A stretch of 55,755 bases of DNA from positions 1 through 55,755 of the forward strand of contig NZ_AKKV01000038.1 of assembly GCF_000269865.1 (NCBI RefSeq). Reading direction: 5' to 3'. Position numbers and translations under genes: made by a program. The DNA comes from Fictibacillus macauensis ZFHKF-1. GTDB taxonomy: Bacteria; Bacillota; Bacilli; Bacillales; Fictibacillaceae. Positions 22,166-31,829 of this stretch are shown piece after piece (positions within the stretch are counted from its first letter, which is position 1; every line of letters starts with the position of its first letter). The notes below the pieces were generated by a model, which saw only the letters and a program-made list of their open reading frames with translations, searched no databases and had not been told where the DNA came from.

Positions 22166-22546
22166 TCAATGCGAGGAACTATTCTCATCAATAAAGACTG
22201 TTTCATCTTTACTTGTCATGAAAAATTTCTTCCTAGCTAGGTCCTTAATATAATCAATGTTATTCAAGTTATGCACGTCTTGCTTGAGTTGTGACTGTTG
22301 TTTCTTGAGGGTAGCTACCTTTTTTTTCAATTGTAGCTCTTCGCGTTCTTTTTGATCAATTGCCGTTTGTTGTGAATGCAAATGAGAAATCAGCAGTCCA
22401 CAGAGACACGCAAAAATCACAAAGAACACTGCAAGGCGACGAAATAATCCCCGTCTACGCTTGTCTTTAAGCTGTTGCTGGAGATGATGTTCCTTTACGT
22501 AGCCCGTATCTAGTTCTGCTATTTTTTTTTGTTCATACTGGACCAT
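22166..22546 (-). CDS. divIC: Cell division protein DivIC
   Basis: FtsB-type septum protein that works with DivIB and FtsL in the divisome. 126 residues from the ATG at 22546 (GGAGG 6 bases upstream; the open frame runs further into yabQ). A cytoplasmic N-terminus is followed by a membrane helix near residues 40-58 (LAVFFVIFACLCGLLISHL), an extracellular coiled coil (about 62-100) and the conserved end IDYIKDLARKKFFMTSKDE. It follows yabQ by 11 bases, so division and spore-coat genes share a transcript. Confidence 0.93.
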   Translation of the reverse strand: MVQYEQKKIAELDTGYVKEHHLQQQLKDKRRRGLFRRLAVFFVIFACLCGLLISHLHSQQTAIDQKEREELQLKKKVATLKKQQSQLKQDVHNLNNIDYIKDLARKKFFMTSKDETVFIDENSSSH

Positions 22547-22557
22547 GCTCAACCTCC

Positions 22558-23160
22558 CTATTTCTCCTCTTTTCGAAACCATTTTTTGACTGTATTCTTC
22601 AGAGAAATAAGAATCCCTGCAAATGCAAGCCATTTACTTTTTAAAGTATACCATGTTTGCTTTGGAATGAAACGCAAAAGCGGACTTAATAACCATTTCA
22701 TCGGAAGGAGAACAAGTTTCAATACCGTTAAAATGATCTTCCATACTGCGCGTAGAATCCAAAGAACTATGATTGAAATGGTGACAACGACCCATTTAAC
22801 AGGTGTAACAATAAGTCCATAGAAAAGACGAACGAAAAAACGATACAGTCGCATAACCACCCGTATAATACCCTCTAATGCAACTTTATAAACATTTTGT
22901 AGCAAGGCTTTATAACAACTAAATCCACATAATAAAGCAATAAAAACATAAAAGCGAAGTTCGGCATGATTTACAGATAATAATACGAAAAAAACGATGA
23001 ATGCTTGGAGCAACCAAAATAATAGGTCATTAAGAAAATGTAGCCAGTACCACTTTCGTCGTTCACGAAGAAAGCGGCTATACGTATCCATAGCCATTCC
23101 AACCCATATTCCTGAAGCTGCCATTGCTAACATCGTTTGAAACTGTACAGATAACGTCAT
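22558..23160 (-). CDS. yabQ: Spore cortex/coat membrane protein YabQ
   Basis: Mother-cell membrane protein needed for cortex assembly in B. subtilis. Its 200 residues have several membrane helices (about 6-22, 38-60, 66-85 and 108-150) and basic loops (RERRKW). The N-terminus SVQFQTMLAMAASGIWVGMA is typical of YabQ. The start overlaps the end of yabP by four bases (ATGA), so the pair is coupled. It ends 11 bases before divIC. Confidence 0.9.
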   Translation of the reverse strand: MTLSVQFQTMLAMAASGIWVGMAMDTYSRFLRERRKWYWLHFLNDLLFWLLQAFIVFFVLLSVNHAELRFYVFIALLCGFSCYKALLQNVYKVALEGIIRVVMRLYRFFVRLFYGLIVTPVKWVVVTISIIVLWILRAVWKIILTVLKLVLLPMKWLLSPLLRFIPKQTWYTLKSKWLAFAGILISLKNTVKKWFRKEEK

Positions 23161-23480
23161 TTGAACAGCTTGCCAAAAAATCCTTTAGATTTTTCACCAC
23201 TCTGCTGATCCAAATAAACAAGATCAAAAACTTTTCCTTCAATGGAAACCACGCCGGATTCAACATTTAAATTTTTCATTTTAAGATTGGTGCCACGAAT
23301 CGCTAAAAAACCCATTGTCGTTTCTAAAAGAAATTCTTCATTATCAAAACTTTCTACTTGCTTAACGCCAGTGATTTCTAATTTTTTTCTACCAATCATC
23401 TTCACATCATGATTTTGATCTGGAAGGTTAACACTGTTTTTGTTCATCGGGCCGGAGCCGGAATTGTAGTAAGATTCCAT
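23157..23480 (-). CDS. yabP: Sporulation protein YabP
   Basis: Small spore-formation protein made in the mother cell with YabQ; the molecular role is unclear. 107 residues with the family core RKKLEITGVKQVESFDNEE, TTMGFLAIRGTNLKMKNLN and SIEGKVFDLVYLD. The C-terminal tail is lysine-rich (KSKGFFGKLFK). GAGGGGG lies 7 bases before the ATG. A sigma-E-like site lies upstream. First gene of the yabP-yabQ-divIC-yabR unit. Confidence 0.92.
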   Translation of the reverse strand: MESYYNSGSGPMNKNSVNLPDQNHDVKMIGRKKLEITGVKQVESFDNEEFLLETTMGFLAIRGTNLKMKNLNVESGVVSIEGKVFDLVYLDQQSGEKSKGFFGKLFK

Positions 23481-23504
23481 GAGATATCCCCCTCTTTTGC
23501 TTTA

Positions 23505-23533
23505 TGTGTATGAAAAGGGGGACAACGTTAGAA
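23505..23533 (-). promoter_or_regulatory. Candidate sigma-E promoter for yabP
   Basis: On the minus strand the -10 box CATACACA (23505-23512) is close to the sigma-E consensus CATACAMT, and a weak -35 region TTCTAAC lies 14-15 bases upstream. It sits 25 bases before the yabP start. yabP is sigma-E dependent in B. subtilis, which supports the call. Confidence 0.45.
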
Positions 23534-23572
23534 CTAAGGAGTCGTCCTATGCTCGTTCGTTTCCATAAAAAA

Positions 23573-23594
23573 AAGAGCCTATGAATAGACTCTT
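23573..23594 (-). terminator. Terminator after rqcP
   Basis: Hairpin AAGAG/CTCTT with an inner CTAT/ATAG stem, followed on the minus strand by seven T. It overlaps the end of the rqcP stop codon and separates the two spore and translation units. Confidence 0.8.
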
Positions 23595-23859
23595 ACTCAG
23601 ATGGTTGAAGTGATTCTTCTTGGATGATGGTGTACATGAGTGCTGCGTCCTCTTTTTTGGTGGATTCTTTAAGCGCGTCTACGCGTGCAGTCACAAGCTT
23701 TTGCCCAAAACGAATGGACAGTTCATCGCCCACTTTTACCGTTGTGGATGACTTTGCTTGCTTACCGTTTACGGAAATGCGTCCTTGATCCGAAATTTCT
23801 TTCGCTACCGTCCTTCTTTTAATAAGACGGGAGACTTTAAGAAACTTATCTAATCGCAT
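23593..23859 (-). CDS. rqcP: RNA-binding S4 domain protein RqcP (YabO)
   Basis: Binds stalled large ribosomal subunits and assists alanine tailing by RqcH in ribosome quality control. 88 residues, almost all an S4 domain: [43 protein letters not shown]. The acidic C-terminus is variable. It starts 1 base after the HU gene stop. The order mazG-hup-rqcP suggests one transcript. Confidence 0.93.
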   Translation of the reverse strand: MRLDKFLKVSRLIKRRTVAKEISDQGRISVNGKQAKSSTTVKVGDELSIRFGQKLVTARVDALKESTKKEDAALMYTIIQEESLQPSE

Positions 23860-23860
23860 C

Positions 23861-24133
23861 TTACTTTACAGCTTCCTTTAACTTGTTACCTGGGCGGAAC
23901 GCAGGAACAGTAGAGGCTGGAATGTTAATTTCTTCGCCAGTTTGCGGGTTACGACCCGTGCGGCTTGAGCGCTCACGCGTTTCAAACGTGCCAAAACCTA
24001 CGAATTGAACCTTCTGTCCTTCTTTTAAAGCACCTGTAATCTCATCCACAAGACCATTTACAACCGTTTCAACATCTTTTTTTGTTAAGCCTGATTTCTC
24101 AGAAATATTGGTGACCAGTTCATTTTTGTTCAT
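23861..24133 (-). CDS. HU-family nucleoid protein
   Basis: DNA-bending histone-like protein, dimeric. The 90 residues show the full HU pattern: [20 protein letters not shown] at the start, [21 protein letters not shown], then [19 protein letters not shown]. The ATG at 24139, two codons upstream, is only 5 bases from AAGGAGG and may be the true start. B. subtilis has its single essential HU gene (hbs) elsewhere and none here, so this may be a paralogue; I avoid the symbol hbs. Confidence 0.9.
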   Translation of the reverse strand: MNKNELVTNISEKSGLTKKDVETVVNGLVDEITGALKEGQKVQFVGFGTFETRERSSRTGRNPQTGEEINIPASTVPAFRPGNKLKEAVK

Positions 24134-24251
24134 AATCATTAAAACCTCCTTGGCATTCATTCAAATCATTCGGAATGACTCCCGAAATCATAAGGGTTTA
24201 ACCCGGTTATCGAAAATTATTCTCTAAGGAAAAACAAAATCCTTCCTAATT

Positions 24252-25703
24252 CTACAAATTTTCTTTTGCTTTGTTCCACAAAGCATCCATTTCTTCTAAT
24301 GTTGCCTCTTGTGGTGTTTTCCCGCATGCCAACAATGCTTGCTCAATGTACGTAAAGCGCTTTTGAAACGTCTGATTCGTTGATGTTAACGCTTCTTCGA
24401 CATCAATACCATAATAGCGTCCTAAATTAACAATTGTAAAAACGATGTCGCCAAATTCTTTTAATCGCTCGTCTTCCGATTCTGCTTGGTTCCATTCGTC
24501 AAATTCTTCACGAAGCTTGGCAATAATCGGTTCTGGCTCTGTCCAATCAAAGCCTACCTTTGCCGCTTTCGCCTGCAGCTGTTGTGCTCTCGACAAAGCT
24601 GGCAGTCCTTTTGTTATGCCATCCAATGCAGAGCTAGAAGGTCGCTCCCCATGCTCCTCAGCTTTGATCGCATCCCAATTCTTTACCACGTCCTCTGCTG
24701 TTTGAACCGAGACATCAGCGAACACGTGTGGATGACGACGAATCATTTTGGAAGCAAGGGCCGCAATCACATCATCAATGGAGAAATAGCCTTCTTCTTC
24801 ACCAATTTGCGCATGTAATAATACTTGTAGCAATACATCCCCAAGCTCTTCTGCCAAATGATCATCGTCCGCTTCATCAATGGCTTCAAGCACTTCATAA
24901 GCTTCTTCAAGCAAATACTTCTTAAGCGATTGATGGGTTTGTTTACGATCCCATGGGCACCCCTCAGGACTGCGCAGAACGGCAATAACTTCACGCAAAT
25001 GGTCAAAATCACGATATTGAGCCTCACGTGAGGTGACAGGCGGCACATATACCGCTGTTAAATTATTTAACTGCAAAGCATGATCCAACTCATACAGCTT
25101 TACCCACGTAATGGATTCAGCACGACTTCCTGCCGCTGTCACGACAGCTACTTCATGATCGTCTTTATATTTTTCCATGAGCGTTAATTTTACTTCAGAA
25201 GCAATAAATGCATCGTATACTTGGACAATGATGGCATGTTGACGAATGACAATATTTTCTCGCTTTAAGTTCGTTCCGTCAAGAATTTGACAGCCATCAA
25301 TCGGATCTATTTTTAACGCCGTATACATTTCATCTAGAAAGCTTTTACCACCTGCGACCGTAACAGTAATTCCCTTTTCTTCACACTGGTGCAACAACAG
25401 TTGCACCGTCTGCTCAGCAACTAACGGATGACCAGGAACGGCATATAGAATATCGTTTGAAGCGGCTTGATCAAATAAAAATGCAGCAATCTCTTCATAG
25501 ACTGCTTGAAAATCATCATGCTTTTCATACACTTCATCAAAAGCAGTAAACGTTACGCCTTCTTGCTCTAACTCTTGAACGGCCGGATGATCCATCGTGC
25601 GCACATACACATGCTTCGCTTCTTTTACCATGCGATAGATCCCGAGCGTCATTTCATCAAGTCCTGCCGCTCCAAGCCCTACAATCGTAATGCTTTGTCC
25701 CAT
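24252..25703 (-). CDS. mazG: MazG-family nucleoside triphosphate pyrophosphohydrolase fused to a tetrapyrrole-methylase-like domain
   Basis: Known as YabN in B. subtilis. Residues 1-220 form a SAM-dependent methylase-like domain (ITIVGLGAAGLDEMTLGIY, YAVPGHPLVAEQTV). Residues 235-480 hold two MazG domains: GCPWDRKQTHQSLKKYLLEE, EALEAIDE-like EVLEAIDEADDDHLAEELGD, and the second with EEFDEWNQAESEDERLKEFGD. MazG hydrolyses NTPs, including aberrant ones; the methylase substrate is unknown. 483 residues. It follows the flippase by 1 base. Confidence 0.95.
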   Translation of the reverse strand: MGQSITIVGLGAAGLDEMTLGIYRMVKEAKHVYVRTMDHPAVQELEQEGVTFTAFDEVYEKHDDFQAVYEEIAAFLFDQAASNDILYAVPGHPLVAEQTVQLLLHQCEEKGITVTVAGGKSFLDEMYTALKIDPIDGCQILDGTNLKRENIVIRQHAIIVQVYDAFIASEVKLTLMEKYKDDHEVAVVTAAGSRAESITWVKLYELDHALQLNNLTAVYVPPVTSREAQYRDFDHLREVIAVLRSPEGCPWDRKQTHQSLKKYLLEEAYEVLEAIDEADDDHLAEELGDVLLQVLLHAQIGEEEGYFSIDDVIAALASKMIRRHPHVFADVSVQTAEDVVKNWDAIKAEEHGERPSSSALDGITKGLPALSRAQQLQAKAAKVGFDWTEPEPIIAKLREEFDEWNQAESEDERLKEFGDIVFTIVNLGRYYGIDVEEALTSTNQTFQKRFTYIEQALLACGKTPQEATLEEMDALWNKAKENL

Positions 25704-25704
25704 T

Positions 25705-27297
25705 CTAATTCCTTCTTTCTTTTAAACGTTTATAAAGTGACGTTATTTTCATAAGCTTTTCCCGCTTGATCATCTCTTCTAGCTTCACGACGCGCAGCAA
25801 CACGACTCCCACTCCAAAAACGACTGCACCAGCGACCGCTGAAGTAATAGATACAACCACGGCTGACAAGCGATGCTGCATAGATACCATTGTATAAAGT
25901 TCTTCTTTGACTGCAAATGTAGCCAAGGCCATCACCCCTGCAACGAATGCCATGCGCATGCCATGAAATGTTCCATACGTCATAAACGCCGTTTTGCGTT
26001 GTAATACAAGGATATTGATTGCTGCCGCCACTGCAGCTCCACATACAGTAGCGATAGCTGCGCCCGTTGCATGCAGAGCGGGCATCAATAAGAGGTTACC
26101 CGCTATCTTTACGGCAACGGCACCGAGTAAACCGAGAACAGGCCATAGCGAATAGCGTAACCCCTGCAACAATCCGGTCGATGTAATAAATAAAGAGAAA
26201 AAGAGAATGGCTATGCCCATAATTGCTAAATCCACAGAACCTTCTGTTGTTTGAAACAACATGACATTAACGGGCTTAATAATAACAGCGAGCCCGACGC
26301 CTGCAGCAAGCCCCACCATAAATACAAGCTGAAGTGACTTTGTACAAATCTCTCTCATTCGAGAACGATCGCCTTGTTGTTTGGCTATCGTAATAGCCGG
26401 CACAGTAGCGAGTGATAAGGAAGTCGCAACAACGGTACCTAGCTGCAATAACGGTTGGGCGCGATCAAAAACCCCCTTAGCACGTTGCACATCAGCTAGT
26501 GAAAACCCTTCTCTTTGCAGGAGGTTACCAAATGTAAAAACATCACTTAATTGAAAGATAATCATAATCATTGAACTTGCCGTCAATAGTAAACCGGCCG
26601 TTAAGAGCTGCCAGCCAACCTTTAATGAAGGCCTCATAAAGACAAGCTTCGTCTTCCTAACACTTCGTCTTTGCAAAAGATAAAATCCAAGCAATACGAT
26701 GGATACTACGGAGCCTACGGTTGAACCAAATGTCGCAGCGGCACCTGTGCTGTATACGTCCGCTCCATGAGCGACAAAGTAATAGGAAAGCCCGATTATG
26801 CAAGCGACACGAACAGCTTGTTCAGCAATTTGTGAGTAGGCTGTTTGCATCATGCTCTCTTCTCCCTGAAAAAAACCTCGTAAGACAGCAACAACAGGAA
26901 CGGTTAAGTACAAATAAGCCGTAGCTTGAATCGGTAAAAATAATTGTTCGTCGCCCATCAATCGTGCAATAGCTCGTGCGCTTGTGAACAAAACAATAAA
27001 ACAAACCAATCCGACAGTAAAAAACGTAGATGCAGCACTGGAGATTACGCGCGCCCGCTTTACCGCATCCGCCCCCCCTTCTGCCAACAGCCGCGAAAGT
27101 ACAACAGGGAAACCAGAAACAGCAAAAGCAACCGCGATTCCATAAAACGGGTACACTTGTTGAAATACATAAAACCCTTCATTGCCGGTAATATTTTGAT
27201 AAGGTATTCGATATAGTACACTTAAAATTTTCACAATAAACATGGCAACAGCAAGGAAGAATGCGCCTTGCCACACCCGCTTGGACTGAGTATTCAT
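25705..27297 (-). CDS. yabM: Polysaccharide biosynthesis / MATE-like membrane transporter (YabM)
   Basis: MVF/MATE-type lipid-linked flippase family, close to SpoVB and YabM; the substrate is not known. 530 residues from the ATG at 27297 (GGGGG 5 bases upstream), chosen to match family length; the open frame extends to 27471 into spoVT. About 14 membrane helices are spread along the whole protein, with FLAVAMFIVKILSVLYRIPYQ near the start, QVYPFYGIA and GFPVVLSRLLAEG. The C-terminus is basic. It is joined to mazG by a 1-base gap. Confidence 0.9.
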   Translation of the reverse strand: MNTQSKRVWQGAFFLAVAMFIVKILSVLYRIPYQNITGNEGFYVFQQVYPFYGIAVAFAVSGFPVVLSRLLAEGGADAVKRARVISSAASTFFTVGLVCFIVLFTSARAIARLMGDEQLFLPIQATAYLYLTVPVVAVLRGFFQGEESMMQTAYSQIAEQAVRVACIIGLSYYFVAHGADVYSTGAAATFGSTVGSVVSIVLLGFYLLQRRSVRKTKLVFMRPSLKVGWQLLTAGLLLTASSMIMIIFQLSDVFTFGNLLQREGFSLADVQRAKGVFDRAQPLLQLGTVVATSLSLATVPAITIAKQQGDRSRMREICTKSLQLVFMVGLAAGVGLAVIIKPVNVMLFQTTEGSVDLAIMGIAILFFSLFITSTGLLQGLRYSLWPVLGLLGAVAVKIAGNLLLMPALHATGAAIATVCGAAVAAAINILVLQRKTAFMTYGTFHGMRMAFVAGVMALATFAVKEELYTMVSMQHRLSAVVVSITSAVAGAVVFGVGVVLLRVVKLEEMIKREKLMKITSLYKRLKERRN

Positions 27298-27396
27298 AGT
27301 CGCCCCCATGAAAGAATAAAACAAACGTATTATAGCATAAAAAGGGATTGTAAAGCCTGAATGCCTGCTAGCAAACCTTCCTCGCCATAAAAAAGA

Positions 27397-27421
27397 GAAG
27401 GAGCCAGAATTGGCTTCCTTC
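27397..27421 (-). terminator. Terminator after spoVT
   Basis: Stem GAAGG plus AGCCA pairing with TGGCT plus CCTTC, with one bulged A and an ATTC loop, followed on the minus strand by TCTTTTTT. It lies 3 bases past the spoVT stop. Confidence 0.85.
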
Positions 27422-27424
27422 TTC

Positions 27425-27961
27425 TTAATTTTCCATTTGGCGAGCAAGAAATCCAGCAGCAGTTTCTGCAAGCTTTTGTTCTAGCTCTGAAATTTTTTGT
27501 CCTTCTTTTGCGAGCATGGCGACTGCACCAATCGGATCTCCACTAGCAATGATCGGAGCAATGACATAAGCTGCACTTTCTTTCATGCCGTCTACTACTT
27601 CAATTTCACTGGCAGTAGCGTTTAATTGCGGCTTACGATCATTCATCGCAGATTCAATCATCGTACCAACACTTTTGTTTAAGTACTCTTTCTTTGATCC
27701 ACCTGCTACTGCTATAAATGTATCGCGATCTGCAATTAAAATGGTATGACCAGAACTATCGGCTAATGATTCTGCATATTCCTTTGCGAAATCACCTAAT
27801 TCATTAATCGGCGAATACTTCTTTAAAATAACCTCGCCATCACGATCGACGAAAATTTCTAACGGATCTCCTTCGCGGATGCGGAGGGTACGTCGAATTT
27901 CTTTTGGAATAACGACCCGCCCTAAATCGTCAATGCGGCGAACAATACCAGTTGCTTTCAT
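27425..27961 (-). CDS. spoVT: Stage V sporulation protein T
   Basis: Forespore transcription regulator of sigma-G genes. The 178 residues start with a swapped-hairpin AbrB domain (TGIVRRIDDLGRVVIPKEIR, RIREGDPLEIFVD), about 1-50, and end with a GAF-like domain (about 56-178), containing LADSSGHTILIADRDTFIAV and AAYVIAPIIASGDPIGAV. No strong ribosome site is visible: only GAGGGC lies upstream. It follows mfd and has its own terminator. Confidence 0.96.
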   Translation of the reverse strand: MKATGIVRRIDDLGRVVIPKEIRRTLRIREGDPLEIFVDRDGEVILKKYSPINELGDFAKEYAESLADSSGHTILIADRDTFIAVAGGSKKEYLNKSVGTMIESAMNDRKPQLNATASEIEVVDGMKESAAYVIAPIIASGDPIGAVAMLAKEGQKISELEQKLAETAAGFLARQMEN

Positions 27962-28009
27962 GTTTTAATGCCCTCGCTTTCAAATGATGTAATCACTGGA
28001 TGTACTACA

Positions 28010-28038
28010 TAAATGAAACCTTCATATGAAGAATGTTC
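28010..28038 (-). promoter_or_regulatory. Candidate sigma-G promoter for spoVT
   Basis: On the minus strand GAACA, an 18-bp spacer and CATTTA. This is a partial match to the sigma-G consensus (gnATR, 17-18 bp, CATnnTA). spoVT is sigma-G dependent in B. subtilis. Confidence 0.35.
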
Positions 28039-28112
28039 CATTCCCTGCAATTATTATTTGTTACCTCGCGAGTTCTATTCATGAAATTTACCAGCATGTT
28101 ATTTCCAAAATT

Positions 28113-31100
28113 TTACGCCTTTGCATCGACCTTTGCTTTTTTAACGCTTCGGAATTTCTTTAAGACTTTTTCCATCGACGTTAGGAGCTCTTTATCAGAA
28201 ACGCGTTTCTTGTTGAAGACTACTTTTAGCTGCTCATTTTCTACACCAAGATTAATAAAGCGGCCAATCTTATTTACAACATCGAACAGTTTCGCACCAT
28301 CTATTTTGTCTGTTGCCTCTTTTGTAAGAAGCATGGTCACGATATCGCCTTTTTGATCGATGCGATCTACATGCTCACGCTTTGCTAATTCTTTAATGCG
28401 CGCTATGAGAAGGAGACATTCCACTTCCACAGGATAGTCACCAAATCGATCGATTAGGCTATCGTGAAGCTCATCAACATCTTTAAGTGAGCTAACGGCT
28501 TTAAATTGCTTGTACATATCGATTTTTTGTTTGCTATCTTCTATATAAGTGGAAGGAATATAGGCATCTACCTCAATATTCATTTCAATAATAACCGCGG
28601 CTTTCTTAGGTGCGTCGCCTTTACGTTCTTCAATCGCTTCTTGAAGCATTTGAGAATATAAATCAAACCCAACAGAATCAATAAAGCCATGTTGCTGTGC
28701 ACCGAGCAAGTTACCCGCACCACGAATCGTTAAATCACGCATAGCAATCTTAAAGCCTGAACCTAATTCTGTAAATTCTTTAATGGCTTGAAGACGCTTT
28801 TCCGCAACTTCTGTTAGCACTTTATCACGCTGATACGTGAAGTATGCATAGGCTACACGATTCGATCGCCCTACACGACCACGCAGCTGATACAGCTGGG
28901 AAAGCCCCATCTTATCCGCATCATAAACAATCAATGTATTGACGTTAGGAATATCTACACCTGTCTCAATAATGGTCGTTGAAACGAGTACATCTGTATT
29001 GCCTTCTAAGAAATCAAGCATGACGCCTTCTAGTTCATTTTCAGACATTTGACCGTGAGCGGCTGCCACTTTTACATCAGGAATCAGTGAGGCAATTTGC
29101 TCCGCCATCCGTTCGATCGATTCAACGCGATTATACAAGAAGTATACTTGCCCACCACGGCCTAGCTCCCGCTCAATTGCCTCACGGACGAGCGAGGCTC
29201 CGTATTCTACAACATATGTTTGCACTGGAAAACGATTTTCAGGCGGTGTTTCAATAACCGATAAATCACGCACACCAAGCATTGACATATGCAACGTTCG
29301 TGGAATCGGTGTTGCCGTTAGCGTCAACACGTCAACATTTGATTTTAGGCGCTTAATTTTTTCCTTATGTGAAACTCCAAACCGTTGTTCCTCATCAATA
29401 ATTAATAAGCCTAAGTCATGATACTCCACGTCTTTTGAAAGCAAACGATGTGTTCCAATTGCAATATCGACTGTACCTTTCTTTAAGCCTTTTAGCACTT
29501 CATTTTGCTCTTTACGCGAGCGGAAACGGCTTAATGAGCCGATTGTAATAGGAAAATCAGCAAAGCGTTCACGGAACGTTTCATAATGCTGCTGTGCAAG
29601 AATAGTAGTTGGCACAAGAAATGCGACTTGCTTGCCATCCATAATGGCTTTAAAGGCCGCACGAATAGCTACCTCTGTCTTTCCATACCCAACGTCACCA
29701 CACAACAAGCGATCCATCGGACGTGATCGTTCCATGTCTTTTTTAATCTCATCAATCGCACGTAGTTGATCTTCCGTTTCTTGATAAGGAAAAGAAGACT
29801 CAAACTCTTGTTGTTCGGCACCATCCTTATTAAAGCCGTAACCAACGCTTGCCTCTCGTTCAGCGTAAAGCTTAATTAAATCATCGGCAATATCTTGAAC
29901 AGATGATTGAACTTTGCTTTTTACTTTCTTCCAATCATTTCCGCCAAGCGCGTAAATTTTCGGTTCTTTCGCCTCTGAACCAACAAATTTTTGCACTTGA
30001 TCGATTTGTTCAACCGGCACATACAACTTATCATTACCGGCATATACAATGTGTAAATAATCTTTATGAACACCTTTAATTTCAAGCGTTTCAATTCCTA
30101 AATATTTACCGATTCCATGATTGACATGAACAACATAGTCGCCTACTTTCAGCTCAGAATAGCTTTTGATCCGCTCCGCATTGGACATTTTTTGCGAACG
30201 AATAGGACGTCTTGCTTTTTTCGTAAAGACTTCTTCTTCTGTAATGACTGCAAGCTTAAGCTTTGGTGATTCAAATCCACCAGATAAGTCGCCAATTAAA
30301 ATTTGGTTCACTTTAGGTTGCAGCTCCGTATCCTTCGCAATCACACTAGCTTCCATATCGTAATCTGCTAATACGCGCTCCAAACGCTTCGCTCGTTCTT
30401 CATTCACAGCAAGAAAAACAACCGTATAGCCGGTTTTCTTCCATCGCTCAATCTCTCCTTTTAATACTTGGAGTTGGCCATGAAAATTTTGCATTGCTTT
30501 ACTTTCCACATTAATAATGTTCTGTGGATTGGTATGGGGAACATGACGTAAGAACAACGATAAATACACACGCTGAAGCTCTGTTTGCACAAGAACGTCG
30601 CGCTCTTGTGACAGACGCACATCTGTTAAAATTTCTCCCTGCTCTAAAAGCGAGGTATGCCATTCAGCTTCTTCCTTTTCTAACTGAACAGCCATCTCTT
30701 GAACACGTCCAACCTCATCCATAATGATGATGCTATCTTGTGGTACATAATCAAGCAGACTTGATGTAGATTCATAAAACATAGAAATGTACTTATACAT
30801 TCCTTGAAAGCGTTGCTTTTCTTTTAATTGTTCAATTTCATACGTAATCTTTTGAGCTAATGTCTCTTTGACAGAAGCATCATTTATTTTTTTCAACGTA
30901 GCTGCTAAGCCTTCTTCCATTCTTCCAACGGCTTCTGCATACTGTTCGTCGTACAAAATAATCTCTTGGGCCGGTCCAATGACAACCGCCTCTACTTTAC
31001 GATCAGAGCGTTGTGTGTCCGCTTCAAAATAACGAATAGAGTCAATTTCTGTATCAAATAATTCAATTCGAATGGGCATCTGTTCCGTTAGCGGATAAAT

Positions 31101-31646
31101 ATCGAGGATCCCACCACGCATGCTAAATTCTCCTGGTGCACTTACCATGCTCACACGTTCATATCCCATTGCAATTAACTGTTGAAAAATGGTGTCAACC
31201 TCAATTTCTTCTCCAGTTCGAAACACAAGCTGACTTTTTTTCCACAGTTCTTTCGGTGGTAAGAACCGGCGTGTTCCAGCGATTGGCGCAATAATAATTC
31301 CCTTCCCACCATGAGCTAGAAAATTTAGAACTTCCAAGCGCTGTGCTTTCAATTCTGGACTAGCAATCGCAATTTCCGAGGAAATCAAATCATTCACTGG
31401 ATATAAATAAACAGATTCTACAGGTAGCAGCGTACTGAGATCTTCATATAATTTCTGCGCTTGATAAAGGTTATGAGTAATGACGAGCTGTGCTCGATTA
31501 GAGCTTTCATATAACGAGGCAATGAGCAGCGTTCTTGCAGAGCCTGATAAGCCCGCAACAAGCTGCTCCTTTAACTGTTCTTGAAGTCCCGTTAAGATGC
31601 CCTGAACATCTTCGCCATTTTTGTAATAGTGTTTCAGTCCTAGCAT
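28113..31646 (-). CDS. mfd: Transcription-repair coupling factor Mfd
   Basis: Dislodges stalled RNA polymerase and recruits UvrA. 1177 residues, the B. subtilis size. Order: UvrB-like N-terminal half (about 1-470), a polymerase-interacting CarD-like domain (about 490-560, with GDYVVHVNHGIGKYLGIE), a RecG-type SF2 translocase with Walker A LLCGDVGYGKTEVAIRAAF, DEEQ in LLIIDEEQRFGV, TATPIPRTLHMS and QLRGRVGRSNR, and a C-terminal TRCF domain. It lies after fin; a terminator lies between them. Confidence 0.98.
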   Translation of the reverse strand: MLGLKHYYKNGEDVQGILTGLQEQLKEQLVAGLSGSARTLLIASLYESSNRAQLVITHNLYQAQKLYEDLSTLLPVESVYLYPVNDLISSEIAIASPELKAQRLEVLNFLAHGGKGIIIAPIAGTRRFLPPKELWKKSQLVFRTGEEIEVDTIFQQLIAMGYERVSMVSAPGEFSMRGGILDIYPLTEQMPIRIELFDTEIDSIRYFEADTQRSDRKVEAVVIGPAQEIILYDEQYAEAVGRMEEGLAATLKKINDASVKETLAQKITYEIEQLKEKQRFQGMYKYISMFYESTSSLLDYVPQDSIIIMDEVGRVQEMAVQLEKEEAEWHTSLLEQGEILTDVRLSQERDVLVQTELQRVYLSLFLRHVPHTNPQNIINVESKAMQNFHGQLQVLKGEIERWKKTGYTVVFLAVNEERAKRLERVLADYDMEASVIAKDTELQPKVNQILIGDLSGGFESPKLKLAVITEEEVFTKKARRPIRSQKMSNAERIKSYSELKVGDYVVHVNHGIGKYLGIETLEIKGVHKDYLHIVYAGNDKLYVPVEQIDQVQKFVGSEAKEPKIYALGGNDWKKVKSKVQSSVQDIADDLIKLYAEREASVGYGFNKDGAEQQEFESSFPYQETEDQLRAIDEIKKDMERSRPMDRLLCGDVGYGKTEVAIRAAFKAIMDGKQVAFLVPTTILAQQHYETFRERFADFPITIGSLSRFRSRKEQNEVLKGLKKGTVDIAIGTHRLLSKDVEYHDLGLLIIDEEQRFGVSHKEKIKRLKSNVDVLTLTATPIPRTLHMSMLGVRDLSVIETPPENRFPVQTYVVEYGASLVREAIERELGRGGQVYFLYNRVESIERMAEQIASLIPDVKVAAAHGQMSENELEGVMLDFLEGNTDVLVSTTIIETGVDIPNVNTLIVYDADKMGLSQLYQLRGRVGRSNRVAYAYFTYQRDKVLTEVAEKRLQAIKEFTELGSGFKIAMRDLTIRGAGNLLGAQQHGFIDSVGFDLYSQMLQEAIEERKGDAPKKAAVIIEMNIEVDAYIPSTYIEDSKQKIDMYKQFKAVSSLKDVDELHDSLIDRFGDYPVEVECLLLIARIKELAKREHVDRIDQKGDIVTMLLTKEATDKIDGAKLFDVVNKIGRFINLGVENEQLKVVFNKKRVSDKELLTSMEKVLKKFRSVKKAKVDAKA

Positions 31647-31800
31647 GTAAACCTCCCCCCTGATGAAATACAGCCAATGTATTTCTCAGTACTATGTTGT
31701 ATATGCGAACGCACCGCGATTCTTGACCGTTTTTTCCCACAGACATGGGTACGTTTTTAAAATTTAGCAACCTTTCAATCTATAGAATACATAGAAAAAG

Positions 31801-31822
31801 GCCTTGGTTATCTTCACCAAAG
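31801..31822 (-). terminator. Terminator after fin
   Basis: Stem GCTTTGGT/ACCAAGGC with one G-U pair and a 6-base loop, followed on the minus strand by CTTTTTC. It lies 7 bases past the fin stop. Confidence 0.8.
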
Positions 31823-31829
31823 CAACTTT

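Noticed and set aside
28020-28060. Alternative start of spoVT upstream of 27961
   Set aside because: MKATGIVRRIDDLGRVVIP is the exact family start.
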